The notes: generated by a model from the letters alone, not told the origin. A stretch of 64,000 bases of DNA from Anagrus nilaparvatae (GCA_022575985.1 JAKSXM010000007.1:66742501-66806500), one strand, 5' to 3'. Positions 13,372 to 24,989 are shown, numbered from the stretch's first letter. Made by a program: numbers and translations.

Positions 13372-15689
13372 TCTTTAAATAAGAATATTCAATTAATTCT
13401 TGTTTTTAGAATCGTTTTTGAAACATATTTAAATTTAGCGTTTCAAATTAGAAATAAAAAATTGAATACTTCAGATAGATCAATCCATGTAATACATTAA
13501 TTTATAAGAAGTTTATACTGAAAACCAATTTATTTATTCGACAATTTCAAATAGACGATTAATCAATAAATTGTTATTTGTTAGCATAGTTAAACAAATT
13601 ATTTAAGGTTTGTTGTAAAAGAGGAAATGTACAGGATCGTCGCTTATTTTCTAATCAAAATTTTTGTTAAACCTTTTAGCGCCTAATCGACCATTTTTGG
13701 ACATATGAGTTTTGATATGAAAAATGAATATTTTGGACTCTAGTAGGTAATTAGGATCGCTATTTCCATTTCTTAAAGTAGTTTGCAACACATAAAAAAT
13801 GCGATATCAACAGCTAACGTAGGGTTAATTCCGAAATATTATCTGTCCAAGAACGGTCGATTAGGTGTTAATGGGTTAAATAGCAAAACGCCAGTATATG
13901 AAATTTTAAATTACTTATAAGAGATAAGAAATAAAAAATGAAAATTGAATATTACCTCGGAAGAAATAGATTTTGGCAACCAGATTAAAGCCCAAAAATG
14001 TCCTAATGGGACCATATCTAGCTTTTTTCCACCAAAATTCATTTCTTCCCTGGTAATATTTCATAAACATTATACGTATTGCAGTATATCTGGTCACAGT
14101 TTTAAATTCATAAAATTTAAAAAATTTTTGAATTATTATGTTAATCAAAATAAGTTAATGTTATAATATTAATTTTTAAGCATTAGAAATTATAATTTAA
14201 GATTGCAACTGAAGCTAATTTATGTTAAATAATATTTGAAAAGAAATAAAATATTTTTAATAAAAAAAATTAATTTCATTTATTTACGATAATAAACAAT
14301 AGGTGAAGGCCATTGATGCTTTATGAATTCAATTTAAGGGGGTTGGCGCTCTTTAGCGTTCAGGGGGCGGAGCCCCTTCTTATATTTTAAAATTAAATAA
14401 TAAAAAATCTTGATTTTTTGAGCTATCACTTTTTTTATTAAAAATAATAGTTTTACAATAATTGTTTTACGTTTTAAAGACATTCATTCTTCAATTTTAA
14501 GGCTAAAAAACATAATTTACATATTTACATATAAACATTTTTCTTTGAATTAAATTTAAAATTTCTGGAGCGTTTTTATAATATTTGGTAATAATCTTTA
14601 CTGAGCAGTGATCTTAAACGATCTTACACTATATAATTTATGTCCCTGGAAGACAATGTGTACAAAAACTAGTTTTTTATTCAAAATATTGTTTGAGAAC
14701 GCCCTGATAACTTATATAATTAAATTAGAATTCAACTTCTTAACAATTATAAGAAAAGAATTCAAAAAACTTTAATTTTTTCTATTTTTTATAATTCATT
14801 CTCAATCTAAGAACCTCTTTAGGAACTTTATTTAAATAAAAAATTGTACTCTTACAGAAAATTTTTACAAGTTTTTTTTTTAAATGAACACATTTTGATA
14901 CTTTTTAAATCTAATATGTTTATATACAATTCAAGAACTTAATTAAAAATTTAAATACATGTTTAATAGCGTAGGCTTGAAACCCCTTTTTGTAATCACT
15001 TTTTTCTGCTGATAGGCCGATAAAATTTTCCAATAACTATTTATGTTTTTTGGGTCGCTGACAACGAATATGAAACTTGATTTGACCGGAAACGGTACAG
15101 TTGCCCAAAATAAAATTTTTGAGTTTTTATGTTTTGTGGGTTTTATATAATTTTTATCTGGTACTTACAAGTACATATATATTTAAGTAATTAAGAAAAG
15201 GGTGTTCATACCTATACTATAAGTTCCATTAAAATGTTATTAAATTTTTTTTCTATCACATACCAGCTCATCCATGTATCATACTTCAATAAACAATTAT
15301 TGTTATTAATTTAACGTTTTATATACACATAGTATTTATGCTCGATACTCCGTAGCATAATTTAACGTCAGAAGGCTAATAAAATCATCAAAAAATTCAG
15401 TTTCAATGTCTTGTGATAAGCAAGTATGAGAAAGTAAAAAATGCATATCAGAACAAAAAACTTCTTTTAAATTTATGTCTTCAGTAATTCTCATATTAAA
15501 TTTGTCATTTAAGATAATGTATTTTATTCCAATTAAATTATAAAAAAAAAAATAAAAATCTGATTTAATATTCTTAACGTTGAATTAATTTCTACTGTTC
15601 TTATAATATGCAGATGGTGTAAATTTAAATAAATTTGTGCAAATCGCATAAAATATTATTTTTTCTTAACAAATATCGAATATGTAGGC
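13372..15689. other. Intergenic DNA with scattered repeat scraps
   Basis: No gene recognised. At 14340-14380 a GC-rich hairpin (CAGGGGGCGGAGCCCCTTC) stands out from AT-rich surroundings; similar G/C hairpins occur at 38970, 55487, 60478 and 63975. The stretch 14960-15150 is a diverged relative of 41540-41690 (shared 'gctgatagg' and 'cagttgccca'). The two overlapping short frames at 13915-14166 lie on opposite strands and look like chance. Confidence 0.5.
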
Positions 15690-16703
15690 TGCGCCTGCAG
15701 TGTATTAACGATACGGTCCCAATTGATTCTGAAAACTATTTTAAACCAACTCCAATCGAAATAACGCCAGTTTATTAGTTAAGTATTATATCTACATTGG
15801 TACCAACAGACAATGAGCAACCAAGTAACAGCAACAATAAAATTTATAAACTGCCAGATTTCTGGAATGCGTTACTAGAATCTTGCCATTGGGATATTAT
15901 TTATAGACTCCTAACCCCGTATGCTTCCAGCTTCAGTAGAATGCGTTTTCTTAAATAGGAAAAGAACAAACCATACCAACGGTCTTTCTTTTTTTGCACT
16001 TGCTTTGTTTTTTTTATTTCGCAGAGTATGTAGGAAGTATTGTATTAATACAAAATGAGAGAGATTGTGAAAAATACTGATCCACGATACGGATATATTA
16101 TTGCCTCGTACGGCCAATTGTATTTTGTAGGATAAAACTTCAATAGCCATAAAAAGAATTCCCTTAAAAGAAATCAGTTCTTTAAAGAGAAAAGTAAACA
16201 ATTCTCCGGCTGAAATATCAGATTCTGTCCTTATACATGATATACATGTACTTAGAACATCCAATTAAGATTAACCACGATAACATAAAGTCACATCAAA
16301 AAGATAAAGTTCATAACATCAAAAATCTGTTGCTCATTATTTAGTCAATGACTTGAATGTTGAAGAAAAAGCTCAATTAATCAAAGATTTACTAACTAGG
16401 TTGCACAAATAAATATATGTATATTTATCCTTCATAGCAATGTTATCAATAATAAATTATTACAGAAAGTAAAAAATTCAAGTCTAATACATTTAATGTA
16501 TACACATACTTAGCACATCCTATTAAGATTGGCCATGACAATATAAAGTCACATCAAAAAGATACGGAGATATTATCGCCTCGTACGGCCAATTGTATTC
16601 CGCAGGATACAACTTCAATAGCCATAAAAAGAATTTCCTTAAAAAAAATCAATTCTTTAAAGAGAAAAGTAAATAATGCTCCTGCTGAAATATCAGATTC
16701 TGC
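15690..16703 (+). pseudogene. Decayed multi-exon coding remnant, family unknown (left part)
   Basis: Several short stretches translate sensibly on the plus strand between stops. One at about 15707-15778 begins NDTVPIDSEN. One at 15779-15957 contains LPDFWNALLESCHWD. One at 16360-16412 has EEKAQLIKDLLTRLHK and then a stop. One at about 16560-16703 starts DTEILSPRTANC and ends EISDS. The last module also appears at about 16090-16220 and at 24275-24410, so the locus contains duplicated exons. Frames are broken in the first two, hence pseudogene. I do not recognise the protein; a transposon-derived gene is possible. The 7.2-kb element that follows has inserted into one copy of this repeated exon. 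Confidence 0.45.
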
Positions 16704-16888
16704 TGTAACGTCAGGTCCAAATAGTCCTAAATAAAAGGGCTAAAATTGAAATAAATAATTAAAGTTTAGAATTGCTTAATAAAAAGCATGACTTGATAAA
16801 AATACACCAAGCGTAACTAATTTGACACCTGAACAAATATATAAATATATTTGAGAGTTTATCAGCTAAACGGGCGTTGGCCCACGTA
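16704..16888. repeat. Left terminal inverted repeat of the 7.2-kb element
   Basis: Pairs with 23745-23930 at roughly 90 per cent by eye, including 'ttaaagtttagaattgctta' and the following 'acctgaacaaatatata' stretch. Confidence 0.85.
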
Positions 16889-17040
16889 TACGAGACCTTG
16901 ACGCAAAGCTTCCCCCGTAATAAAAATTATTAATAGATTTGGTGACAAGGCACCTTTTCTTATCTCTATATATAGAGGCAAAATCCAAAGGTTCAGTCTT
17001 CTTGTCGTGCCGCCGCTGATTTTAGCTAGGCGGTGCTGCA

Positions 17041-17163
17041 TATGTTACTCTTATAACTGAGGATCGACGTCATCGAGAATACTTTAAGCGCCGTAAATTG
17101 AAACCAAGATCAATCTCTCTTTATCATTGTCACGGATTGCGCCCTGATGATTAATCTAATCTA
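17041..17163 (+). pseudogene. Possible first coding exon of the element's gene
   Basis: A plus-strand frame reads VTLITEDRRHREYFKRRKLK and then SLYHCHGLRPDD before a stop at about 17151. It sits just before the array begins at TTCAAG (17164). It is basic and arginine-rich. No family recognised. An upstream frame beginning near 16866 (KRALAHVYETLTQSF) may belong to the same gene. The link to later exons is inference. Confidence 0.35.
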
Positions 17164-17735
17164 TTCAAGGATTTGACTGGTCCTATTAAGGTTTGTGTGG
17201 ACCCTAATTCATCCGCTGACGCCAAACAAGCTACGTACCACTTGGATAAAACGGCCCGGAGTAAACGTTCTTTTCTTACGGCGTGGGACATGTCCGTGCC
17301 TCCAGATATGGCTGTAATCAAACTTTCTGAGCATAACCGCTGCAGTGATATGTTGCGCTATGCCATGAAGCATACTCCAGATAAAAAAAATTATTTTGTT
17401 TTTTTGTTTTCTGAAGTTTTTTATTAATTTATTGTTTATTTTTATAGGCATAAATGCCTATATGGCCTATGTAGGGGACCCCGGGAGTTCAACTGTACTA
17501 CATATTGAACCCGGACAGTTTTGCTCGATAAACACCCTATTACGGGGGCTTAAAGCGTGGAGAATCATTCCTGCTCCTGCTATGGAAAAATTTATGGCCC
17601 TTTATCACAAGTTACAATTAAAAACCTGCGATTCAGATGACTGTGCTCCTACCTCCTTGTGTAGCATTTGTGGCTGTAGATATTCTGGTGTCCATGCACC
17701 CGTTTTCTTCGCCTCTTCATCAATTGGTAAGTGAG
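17164..17735 (+). pseudogene. Module A plus module B, first copy: unidentified protein segment
   Basis: One open frame covers 17173-17427 (GPIKVCVDPNSS ... KRSFLTAWDMSVPPDMAVIK ... MLRYAMKHTPDKK). An AT-rich intron-like stretch follows and ends in TTTTTATAG at 17448. A second frame then runs GINAYMAYVGDPGSSTV ... HIEPGQFCSINTLLRG ... to the GTAAGT site at 17727. The A frame has no convincing donor before the AT-rich stretch, so whether A and B are spliced together is open. The cluster C-x4-C-x5-C-x2-C-x-C in B could bind metal. No family recognised. Confidence 0.4.
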
Positions 17736-20700
17736 TGTACATATTGAACCCGGACAGTTTTGCTCTATAAACACCCTATTACGGGGGCTTAAAGCGTGGA
17801 GAATCATTCCTGCTCCTGCTATGGAAAAATTTAAGGCCCTTTATCACAAGTTACAATTAAAAACCTGCGATTCAGATGACTGTGCTCCTACCTCCTTGTG
17901 TAGCATTTGTGGCTGTAGATATTCTGGTGCCCATGCACCCGTTTTCTTCGCCTCTTCATCAATTGGTAAGTGAGTCTACATATTGAACCCGGACAGTTTT
18001 GCTCTATAAACACCCTATTACGGGGGCTTAAGGCGTGGAGAATCATTCCTGCTCCTGCTATGGAAAAATTTATGGCCCTTTATCACAAGTTCAAGGATTT
18101 GACTGGTCCTATTAAGGTTTGTGTGGACCCTAATTCATCCGCTGACGCCAAACAAGCTACGTACCACTTGGATAAAACAGCCCGGAGTAAACGTTCTTTT
18201 CTTACGGCGTGGGACATGTCCGTGCCTCCAGATATGGCTGTAATCAAACTTTCTGAGCATAACCGCTGCAGTGATATGTTGCGCTATGCCATGAAGCCTA
18301 CTCCAGATAAAAAAAATTATTTTGTTTTTTTGTTTTCTGAAGTTTTTTATTAATTTATTGTTTATTTTTATAGGCATAAATGCCTATATGGCCTATGTAG
18401 GGGACCCCGGGGGTTCAACTGTACTACATATTGAACCCGGACAGTTTTGCTCTATAAACACCCTATTACGGGGGCTTAAAGCGTGGAGAATCATTCCTGC
18501 TCCTGCTATGGAAAAATTTATGGCCCTTTATCACAAGTTACAATTAAAAACCTGCGATTCAGATGACTGTGCTCCTACCTCCTTGTGTAGCATTTGTGGC
18601 TGTAGATATTCTGGTGCCCATGCACCCGTTTTCTTCGCCTCTTCATCAATTGGTAAGTAAGTGTACATATTGAACCCGGACAGTTTTGCTCTATAAACAC
18701 CCTATTACGGGGGCTTAAAGCGTGGAGAATCATTCCTGCTCCTGCTATGGAAAAATTTATGGCCCTTTATCACAAGTTACAATTAAAAACCTGCGATTCA
18801 GATGACTGTGCTCCTACCTCCTTGTGTAGCATTTGTGGCTGTAGATATTCTGGTGCCCATGCACCCGTTTTCTTCGCCTCTTCATCAATTGGTAAGTGAG
18901 TCTACATATTGAACCCGGACAGTTTTGCTCTATAAACACCCTATTACGGGGGCTTAAGGCGTTGAGAATCATTCCTGCTCCTGCTATGGAAAAATTTATG
19001 GCCCTTTATCACAAGTTCAAGGATTTGACTGGTCCTATTAAGGTTTGTGTGGACCCTAATTCATCCGCTGACGCCAAACAAGCTACGTACCACTTGGATA
19101 AAACAGCCCGGAGTAAACGTTCTTTTCTTACGGCGTGGGACATGTCCGTGCCTCCAGATATGGCTGTAATCAAACTTTCTGAGCATAACCGCTGCAGTGA
19201 TATGTTGCGCTATGCCATGAAGCATACTCCAGATAAAAAAAATTATTTTGTTTTTTTGTTTTCTGAAGTTTTTTATTAATTTATTGTTTATTTTTATAGG
19301 CATAAATGCCTATATGGCCTATGTAGGGGACCCCGGGAGTTCAACTGTACTACATATTGAACCCGGACAGTTTTGCTCGATAAACACCCTATTACGGGGG
19401 CTTAAAGCGTGGAGAATCATTCCTGCTCCTGCTATGGAAAAATTTATGGCCCTTTATCACAAGTTACAATTAAAAACCTGCGATTCAGATGACTGTGCTC
19501 CTACCTCCTTGTGTAGCATTTGTGGCTGTAGATATTCTGGTGTCCATGCACCCGTTTTCTTCGCCTCTTCATCAATTGGTAAGTGAGTGTACATATTGAA
19601 CCCGGACAGTTTTGCTCTATAAACACCCTATTACGGGGGCTTAAAGCGTGGAGAATCATTCCTGCTCCTGCTATGGAAAAATTTATGGCCCTTTATCACA
19701 AGTTACAATTAAAAACCTGCGATTCAGATGACTGTGCTCCTACCTCCTTGTGTAGCATTTGTGGCTGTAGATATTCTGGTGTCCATGCACCCGTTTTCTT
19801 CGCCTCTTCATCAATTGGTAAGTGAGTGTACATATTGAACCCGGACAGTTTTGCTCTATAAACACCCTATTACGGGGGCTTAAAGCGTGGAGAATCATTC
19901 CTGCTCCTGCTATGGAAAAATTTAAGGCCCTTTATCACAAGTTACAATTAAAAACCTGCGATTCAGATGACTGTGCTCCTACCTCCTTGTGTAGCATTTG
20001 TGGCTGTAGATATTCTGGTGCCCATGCACCCGTTTTCTTCGCCTCTTCATCAATTGGTAAGTGAGTCTACATATTGAACCCGGACAGTTTTGCTCTATAA
20101 ACACCCTATTACGGGGGCTTAAGGCGTGGAGAATCATTCCTGCTCCTGCTATGGAAAAATTTATGGCCCTTTATCACAAGTTCAAGGATTTGACTGGTCC
20201 TATTAAGGTTTGTGTGGACCCTAATTCATCCGCTGACGCCAAACAAGCTACGTACCACTTGGATAAAACAGCCCGGAGTAAACGTTCTTTTCTTACGGCG
20301 TGGGACATGTCCGTGCCTCCAGATATGGCTGTAATCAAACTTTCTGAGCATAACCGCTGCAGTGATATGTTGCGCTATGCCATGAAGCCTACTCCAGATA
20401 AAAAAAATTATTTTGTTTTTTTGTTTTCTGAAGTTTTTTATTAATTTATTGTTTATTTTTATAGGCATAAATGCCTATATGGCCTATGTAGGGGACCCCG
20501 GGGGTTCAACTGTACTACATATTGAACCCGGACAGTTTTGCTCTATAAACACCCTATTACGGGGGCTTAAAGCGTGGAGAATCATTCCTGCTCCTGCTAT
20601 GGAAAAATTTATGGCCCTTTATCACAAGTTACAATTAAAAACCTGCGATTCAGATGACTGTGCTCCTACCTCCTTGTGTAGCATTTGTGGCTGTAGATAT

Positions 20701-21807
20701 TCTGGTGCCCATGCACCCGTTTTCTTCGCCTCTTCATCAATTGGTAAGTAAGTGTACATATTGAACCCGGACAGTTTTGCTCTATAAACACCCTATTACG
20801 GGGGCTTAAAGCGTGGAGAATCATTCCTGCTCCTGCTATGGAAAAATTTATGGCCCTTTATCACAAGTTACAATTAAAAACCTGCGATTCAGATGACTGT
20901 GCTCCTACCTCCTTGTGTAGCATTTGTGGCTGTAGATATTCTGGTGCCCATGCACCCGTTTTCTTCGCCTCTTCATCAATTGGTAAGTGAGTCTACATAT
21001 TGAACCCGGACAGTTTTGCTCTATAAACACCCTATTACGGGGGCTTAAGGCGTTGAGAATCATTCCTGCTCCTGCTATGGAAAAATTTATGGCCCTTTAT
21101 CACAAGTTCAAGGATTTGACTGGTCCTATTAAGGTTTGTGTGGACCCTAATTCATCCGCTGACGCCAAACAAGCTACGTACCACTTGGATAAAACAGCCC
21201 GGAGTAAACGTTCTTTTCTTACGGCGTGGGACATGTCCGTGCCTCCAGATATGGCTGTAATCAAACTTTCTGAGCATAACCGCTGCAGTGATATGTTGCG
21301 CTATGCCATGAAGCCTACTCCAGATAAAAAAAATTATTTTGTTTTTTTGTTATCTGAAGTTTTTTATTAATTTATTGTTTATTTTTATAGGCATAAATGC
21401 CTATATGGCCTATGTAGGGGACCCCGGGAGTTCAACTGTACTACATATTGAACCCGGACAGTTTTGCTCTATAAACACCCTATTACGGGGGCTTAAAGCG
21501 TGGAAAATCATTCCTGCTCCTGCTATGGAAAAATTTATGGCCCTTTATCACAAGTTACAATTAAAAACCTGCGATTCAGATGCCTGTGCTCCTACCTCCT
21601 TGTGTAGCATTTGTGGATGTAGATATTCTGGTATCCATGCACCCGTTTTCTTCGCCTCTTCATCAATTGGTAAGTGAGTGTACATATTGAACCCGGACAG
21701 TTTTGCTCTATAAACACCCTATTACGGGGGTGAGTGTAAAGATTATCATTATATTTTTAATCGTATATAAAAAGAATTTTATTAATTTTCTCTTTTTAAA
21801 TTTTTAG

Positions 21808-21895
21808 TTTACCATTTACTGACCCAAATACTGATAAATGGAATGAAAACCGGCTTTTAGCAGCGAGAAATCTTCTGTCTGCAGCTGCTGCATGA
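21808..21895 (+). pseudogene. Terminal-type exon, copy 1
   Basis: A truncated B module ends at CGGGG before GTGAGT (about 21729). The intron runs to TTTTTAG at 21807. Splicing gives TLLRG joined to LPFTDPNTDKWNENRLLAA, then a poly-alanine end and TGA at 21893. This copy has a clean donor, acceptor and stop and so may preserve the original gene end. Confidence 0.5.
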
Positions 21896-22994
21896 CGCAA
21901 TTTACCGTTATTTTTATATATAATAGAATTTTTTATTTAACTACATATTGAACCCGGACAGTTTTGCTCTATAAACACCCTATTACGGGGGCTTAAAGCG
22001 TGGAGAATCATTCCTGCTCCTGCTATGGAAAAATTTATGGCCCTTTATCACAAGTTACAATTAAAAACCTGCGATTCAGATGACTGTGCTCCTACCTCCT
22101 TGTGTAGCATTTGTGGCTGTAGATATTCTGGTGCCCATGCACCCGTTTTCTTCGCCTCTTCATCAATTGGTAAGTGAGTCTACATATTGAACCCGGACAG
22201 TTTTGCTCTATAAACACCCTATTACGGGGGCTTAAGGCGTTGAGAATCATTCCTGCTCCTGCTATGGAAAAATTTATGGCCCTTTATCACAAGTTCAAGG
22301 ATTTGACTGGTCCTATTAAGGTTTGTGTGGACCCTAATTCATCCGCTGACGCCAAACAAGCTACGTACCACTTGGATAAAACAGCCCGGAGTAAACGTTC
22401 TTTTCTTACGGCGTGGGACATGTCCGTGCCTCCAGATATGGCTGTAATCAAACTTTCTGAGCATAACCGCTGCAGTGATATGTTGCGCTATGCCATGAAG
22501 CCTACTCCAGATAAAAAAAATTATTTTGTTTTTTTGTTATCTGAAGTTTTTTATTAATTTATTGTTTATTTTTATAGGCATAAATGCCTATATGGCCTAT
22601 GTAGGGGACCCCGGGAGTTCAACTGTACTACATATTGAACCCGGACAGTTTTGCTCTATAAACACCCTATTACGGGGGCTTAAAGCGTGGAAAATCATTC
22701 CTGCTCCTGCTATGGAAAAATTTATGGCCCTTTATCACAAGTTACAATTAAAAACCTGCGATTCAGATGCCTGTGCTCCTACCTCCTTGTGTAGCATTTG
22801 TGGATGTAGATATTCTGGTATCCATGCACCCGTTTTCTTCGCCTCTTCATCAATTGGTAAGTGAGTGTACATATTGAACCCGGACAGTTTTGCTCTATAA
22901 ACACCCTATTACGGGGGTGAGTGTAAAGATTATCATTATATTTTTAATCGTATATAAAAAGAATTTTATTAATTTTCTCTTTTTAAATTTTTAG

Positions 22995-23082
22995 TTTACC
23001 ATTTACTGACCCAAATACTGATAAATGGAATGAAAACCGGCTTTTAGCAGCGAGAAATCTTCTGTCTGCAGCTGCTGCATGA
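22995..23082 (+). pseudogene. Terminal-type exon, copy 2
   Basis: Identical in layout to the exon at 21808-21895: donor GTGAGT after CGGGG (about 22916), acceptor TTTTTAG at 22994, then the same short C-terminal frame and TGA. The 1187-bp spacing equals the duplicated block that includes the preceding A and B modules. Confidence 0.5.
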
Positions 23083-23492
23083 CGCAATTTACCGTTATTT
23101 TTATATATAATAGAATTTTTTATTTAACTATATCGACCTTTGTTAATGAGCCATTTTTATCTGACCTATTTGACCTGATATTGTTTTATCTATTATCATA
23201 AGTTTATCTAACTAAATTATAATTTATTGTGATAGTTGACAATAGACTTTTAAATACAAACTTAATTCTTTAAATTACATTGTATTAATATTTTTATTTT
23301 TACTGTATCTAGTTTACGCCAGTATTGATTAGAATAAACTTAATTTTGTTATTATCTCTGCACCTGCACATTTATAATTTTTCTATTTTTATTTTCCCAC
23401 TACCTAAAGCATAATTTATTATCTATCCCAACCAACTTCTTATGCCTCCTCAAATTTTATTTCACTTCGTTTTGAGTTTTGAAACTAGACAG

Positions 23493-23772
23493 TTACCCAT
23501 CATCAGGAGAAATGGCACGAGAATTATTTTTTGAGAACCATCCTGGAACTGACATTTTGCGTATTGAGGATGATAATACCATGAACATTGTTGTAAGTAC
23601 CTAGCCTTTGTCGAATTAGCTATAAAATTATTGCTGTTCAATATCTACCTAATATATTTTATTTTCTATTTTTTTTTTTTTTTTTTTTTTTTTTAAGTAG
23701 GAATGGGCTAGGATCAAAGCTTTTTATGATGGTGCGAACCACTTTACGTGGGTTCTGCGTCCGTTTATCTGA
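23493..23772 (+). pseudogene. Last two exons of the element's gene, ending inside the right inverted repeat
   Basis: Exon 23493-23592 follows CTAGACAG and ends before GTAAGT. It translates as YPSSGEMARELFFENHPGTD then ILRIEDDNTMNIV. After a 108-bp intron with a long T-tract and TAG, exon 23701-23772 continues in phase (EWARIKAFYDGANHFTWVLR) to TGA at 23770-23772. The stop lies within the terminal inverted repeat. I recognise no domain. Confidence 0.45.
23669..23694. repeat. Poly-T tract
   Basis: About 26 T in a row directly before AAGTAG; it doubles as a polypyrimidine tract for the last exon of the element. Confidence 0.9.
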
Positions 23773-23930
23773 TAAACTCTCGAATATATTTATATATTTG
23801 TTCAGGTGTCAAATTAGTTACGCTTGGAGTATTTTCACCAAGTCATGCTTTTTATTAAGCAATTCTAAACTTTAATTATTTATTTAAATTTTAACTCTTT
23901 TATTTAGGACTATTTGGACCTAACGTTACA
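23745..23930. repeat. Right terminal inverted repeat of the 7.2-kb element
   Basis: Reverse complement of 16704-16888; overlaps the last 28 bases of the predicted final exon. Confidence 0.85.
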
Positions 23931-24555
23931 CTGCCCTTATACATGATATACATGTATTTAGAACATCCAATTCAGATTGGCCACGACAATATAAAGTCAC
24001 ATCAAAAAGATAAAGTTTAAAACATCAAAAATCTGTTGCTCATTATTTAGTCGATGACTTGAATACTGAAGAAAAAGCCCAATTAATCAAACATTTACTA
24101 ACTAGGTTGCACAAATAAATATATGTATATTTATCCTTCATAGCAATGGTATCAATAATAAATTATTACAGAAAGTAAAAAATTTAAGTCTAATACAATT
24201 AATTTATACACGTGCTTAGAACATCCAATTAAGATTGACCACGACAATATAAAGTCACATCAAAAAGATACGGAAATATTATCGCCTCGTACGGCCAATT
24301 GTATTCCGCAGGATACAACTTCAAAAGCCATTAAAAGAATTCCCTTAAAAAAAATAAGTTCTTTAAAGAGAAAAGTAAACAATGCTCCTGCTGAAATATC
24401 AGATTCTGACCCGGAAAGTAAAAAATTTAAGTCTAATACATTTAATATATACATGTACTTAGAACATCCAATTAAGATTGACCACGACAATATAATGTCA
24501 CATCAAAAAGATAAAGTTCATAACATTGTTGTAAATAGAAGGATCAATAAATAAT
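23931..24555 (+). pseudogene. Decayed multi-exon coding remnant, family unknown (right part)
   Basis: Resumes the target sequence after the 7.2-kb insertion. From an acceptor-like TTATTACAG at 24170, one frame stays open to TAA at 24552-24554, with the repeated module LEHPIKIDHDNI on either side of LSPRTANCIPQDTTSKAIKR and NAPAEISDSDPESKKFKSNT. The module repeats show a ~280-bp tandem exon duplication. Lysine-rich and probably intracellular; no family recognised. Confidence 0.4.
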
Positions 24556-24989
24556 TTAAAATAAATGGATTTTGATTTAATTTATTAAAAATATCAGATA
24601 TATACACCGTCCGATAAATTTAATGTAAGGACGTTCAATCGAGATCATGGTTTTGAACCGCCGCCGACCAGGAGATATGCACCAGTCAGAGATAACCAGT
24701 TATTATAAGATAAATATAATTGATGTTTTGTCAGATACATATAAAAATATGCCTCCAGAAGACAAAGAATATGCAGATAATTACTACCTTTTTCCAATAA
24801 TCGTAAAACGAAGGAAACGGCTAAAAGCTCTTATACTAATCGATGGGAAAGAAAATTTGGACTAGGAATAAGCTTTAGAAAAGCAGCAGGCGCGATAGAT
24901 AACAACGAGTACTTTTTTGGAACTCCTCGCGTTATTACCCAGGGGTAAAAAAGTTACTTTTGGGTAACCAAGCAAAGCAAAATTCAAAT

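Larger units (their letters stand above)
17164..22917 (+). repeat. Higher-order tandem array of coding modules (239-bp and 926-bp periods)
   Basis: Two modules alternate. Module A (~330 bp, six copies at about 17164, 18091, 19017, 20182, 21108 and 22295) encodes DLTGPIKVCVDPNSSADAK onward. Module B (19 starts of CATATTGAACCCGG) encodes HIEPGQFCSINTLLRGLKAW through a cysteine cluster (SLCSICGCRYSG) to FFASSSIG and a GTAAGTGAGT donor-like site. B repeats every 239 bp. The A-B-B-B' block repeats every 926 bp, with variants of 1165 (one extra B) and 1187 (terminal exon included). Copies differ at only a few bases, so the expansion is recent or actively homogenised. The minus-strand 80-residue frames in each A module are shadows. 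Confidence 0.9.
16704..23930 (+). mobile_element. 7.2-kb terminal-inverted-repeat element carrying a tandem exon array
   Basis: The element starts TGTAACGTCAGGTCC and ends GGACCTAACGTTACA. The two ends are inverted copies for about 185 bp (16704-16888 and 23745-23930). CTGC flanks both sides (16700-16703 and 23931-23934), a 4-bp target duplication. The related sequence at 16212-16240 reads straight through the site (GATTCTGTCCTTATACATG), an empty-site homologue. TGTNR ends with 4-bp duplications match what is described for Ginger-type DNA transposons, but I see no integrase-like gene, so that assignment is tentative. Coding-looking exons all run on the plus strand from the left end into the right repeat. 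GC content is higher than in the flanks. Confidence 0.8.

Noticed and set aside
17209..20468. Minus-strand 80-residue frames repeated through the array
   Set aside because: They are antisense shadows of module A, with a start inside the AT-rich stretch; the plus-strand frames show splice-like ends and better coding character.
17164..22917. CRISPR-like or bacterial repeat array
   Set aside because: Units are hundreds of bases, coding, and without unique spacers; the genome is eukaryotic.
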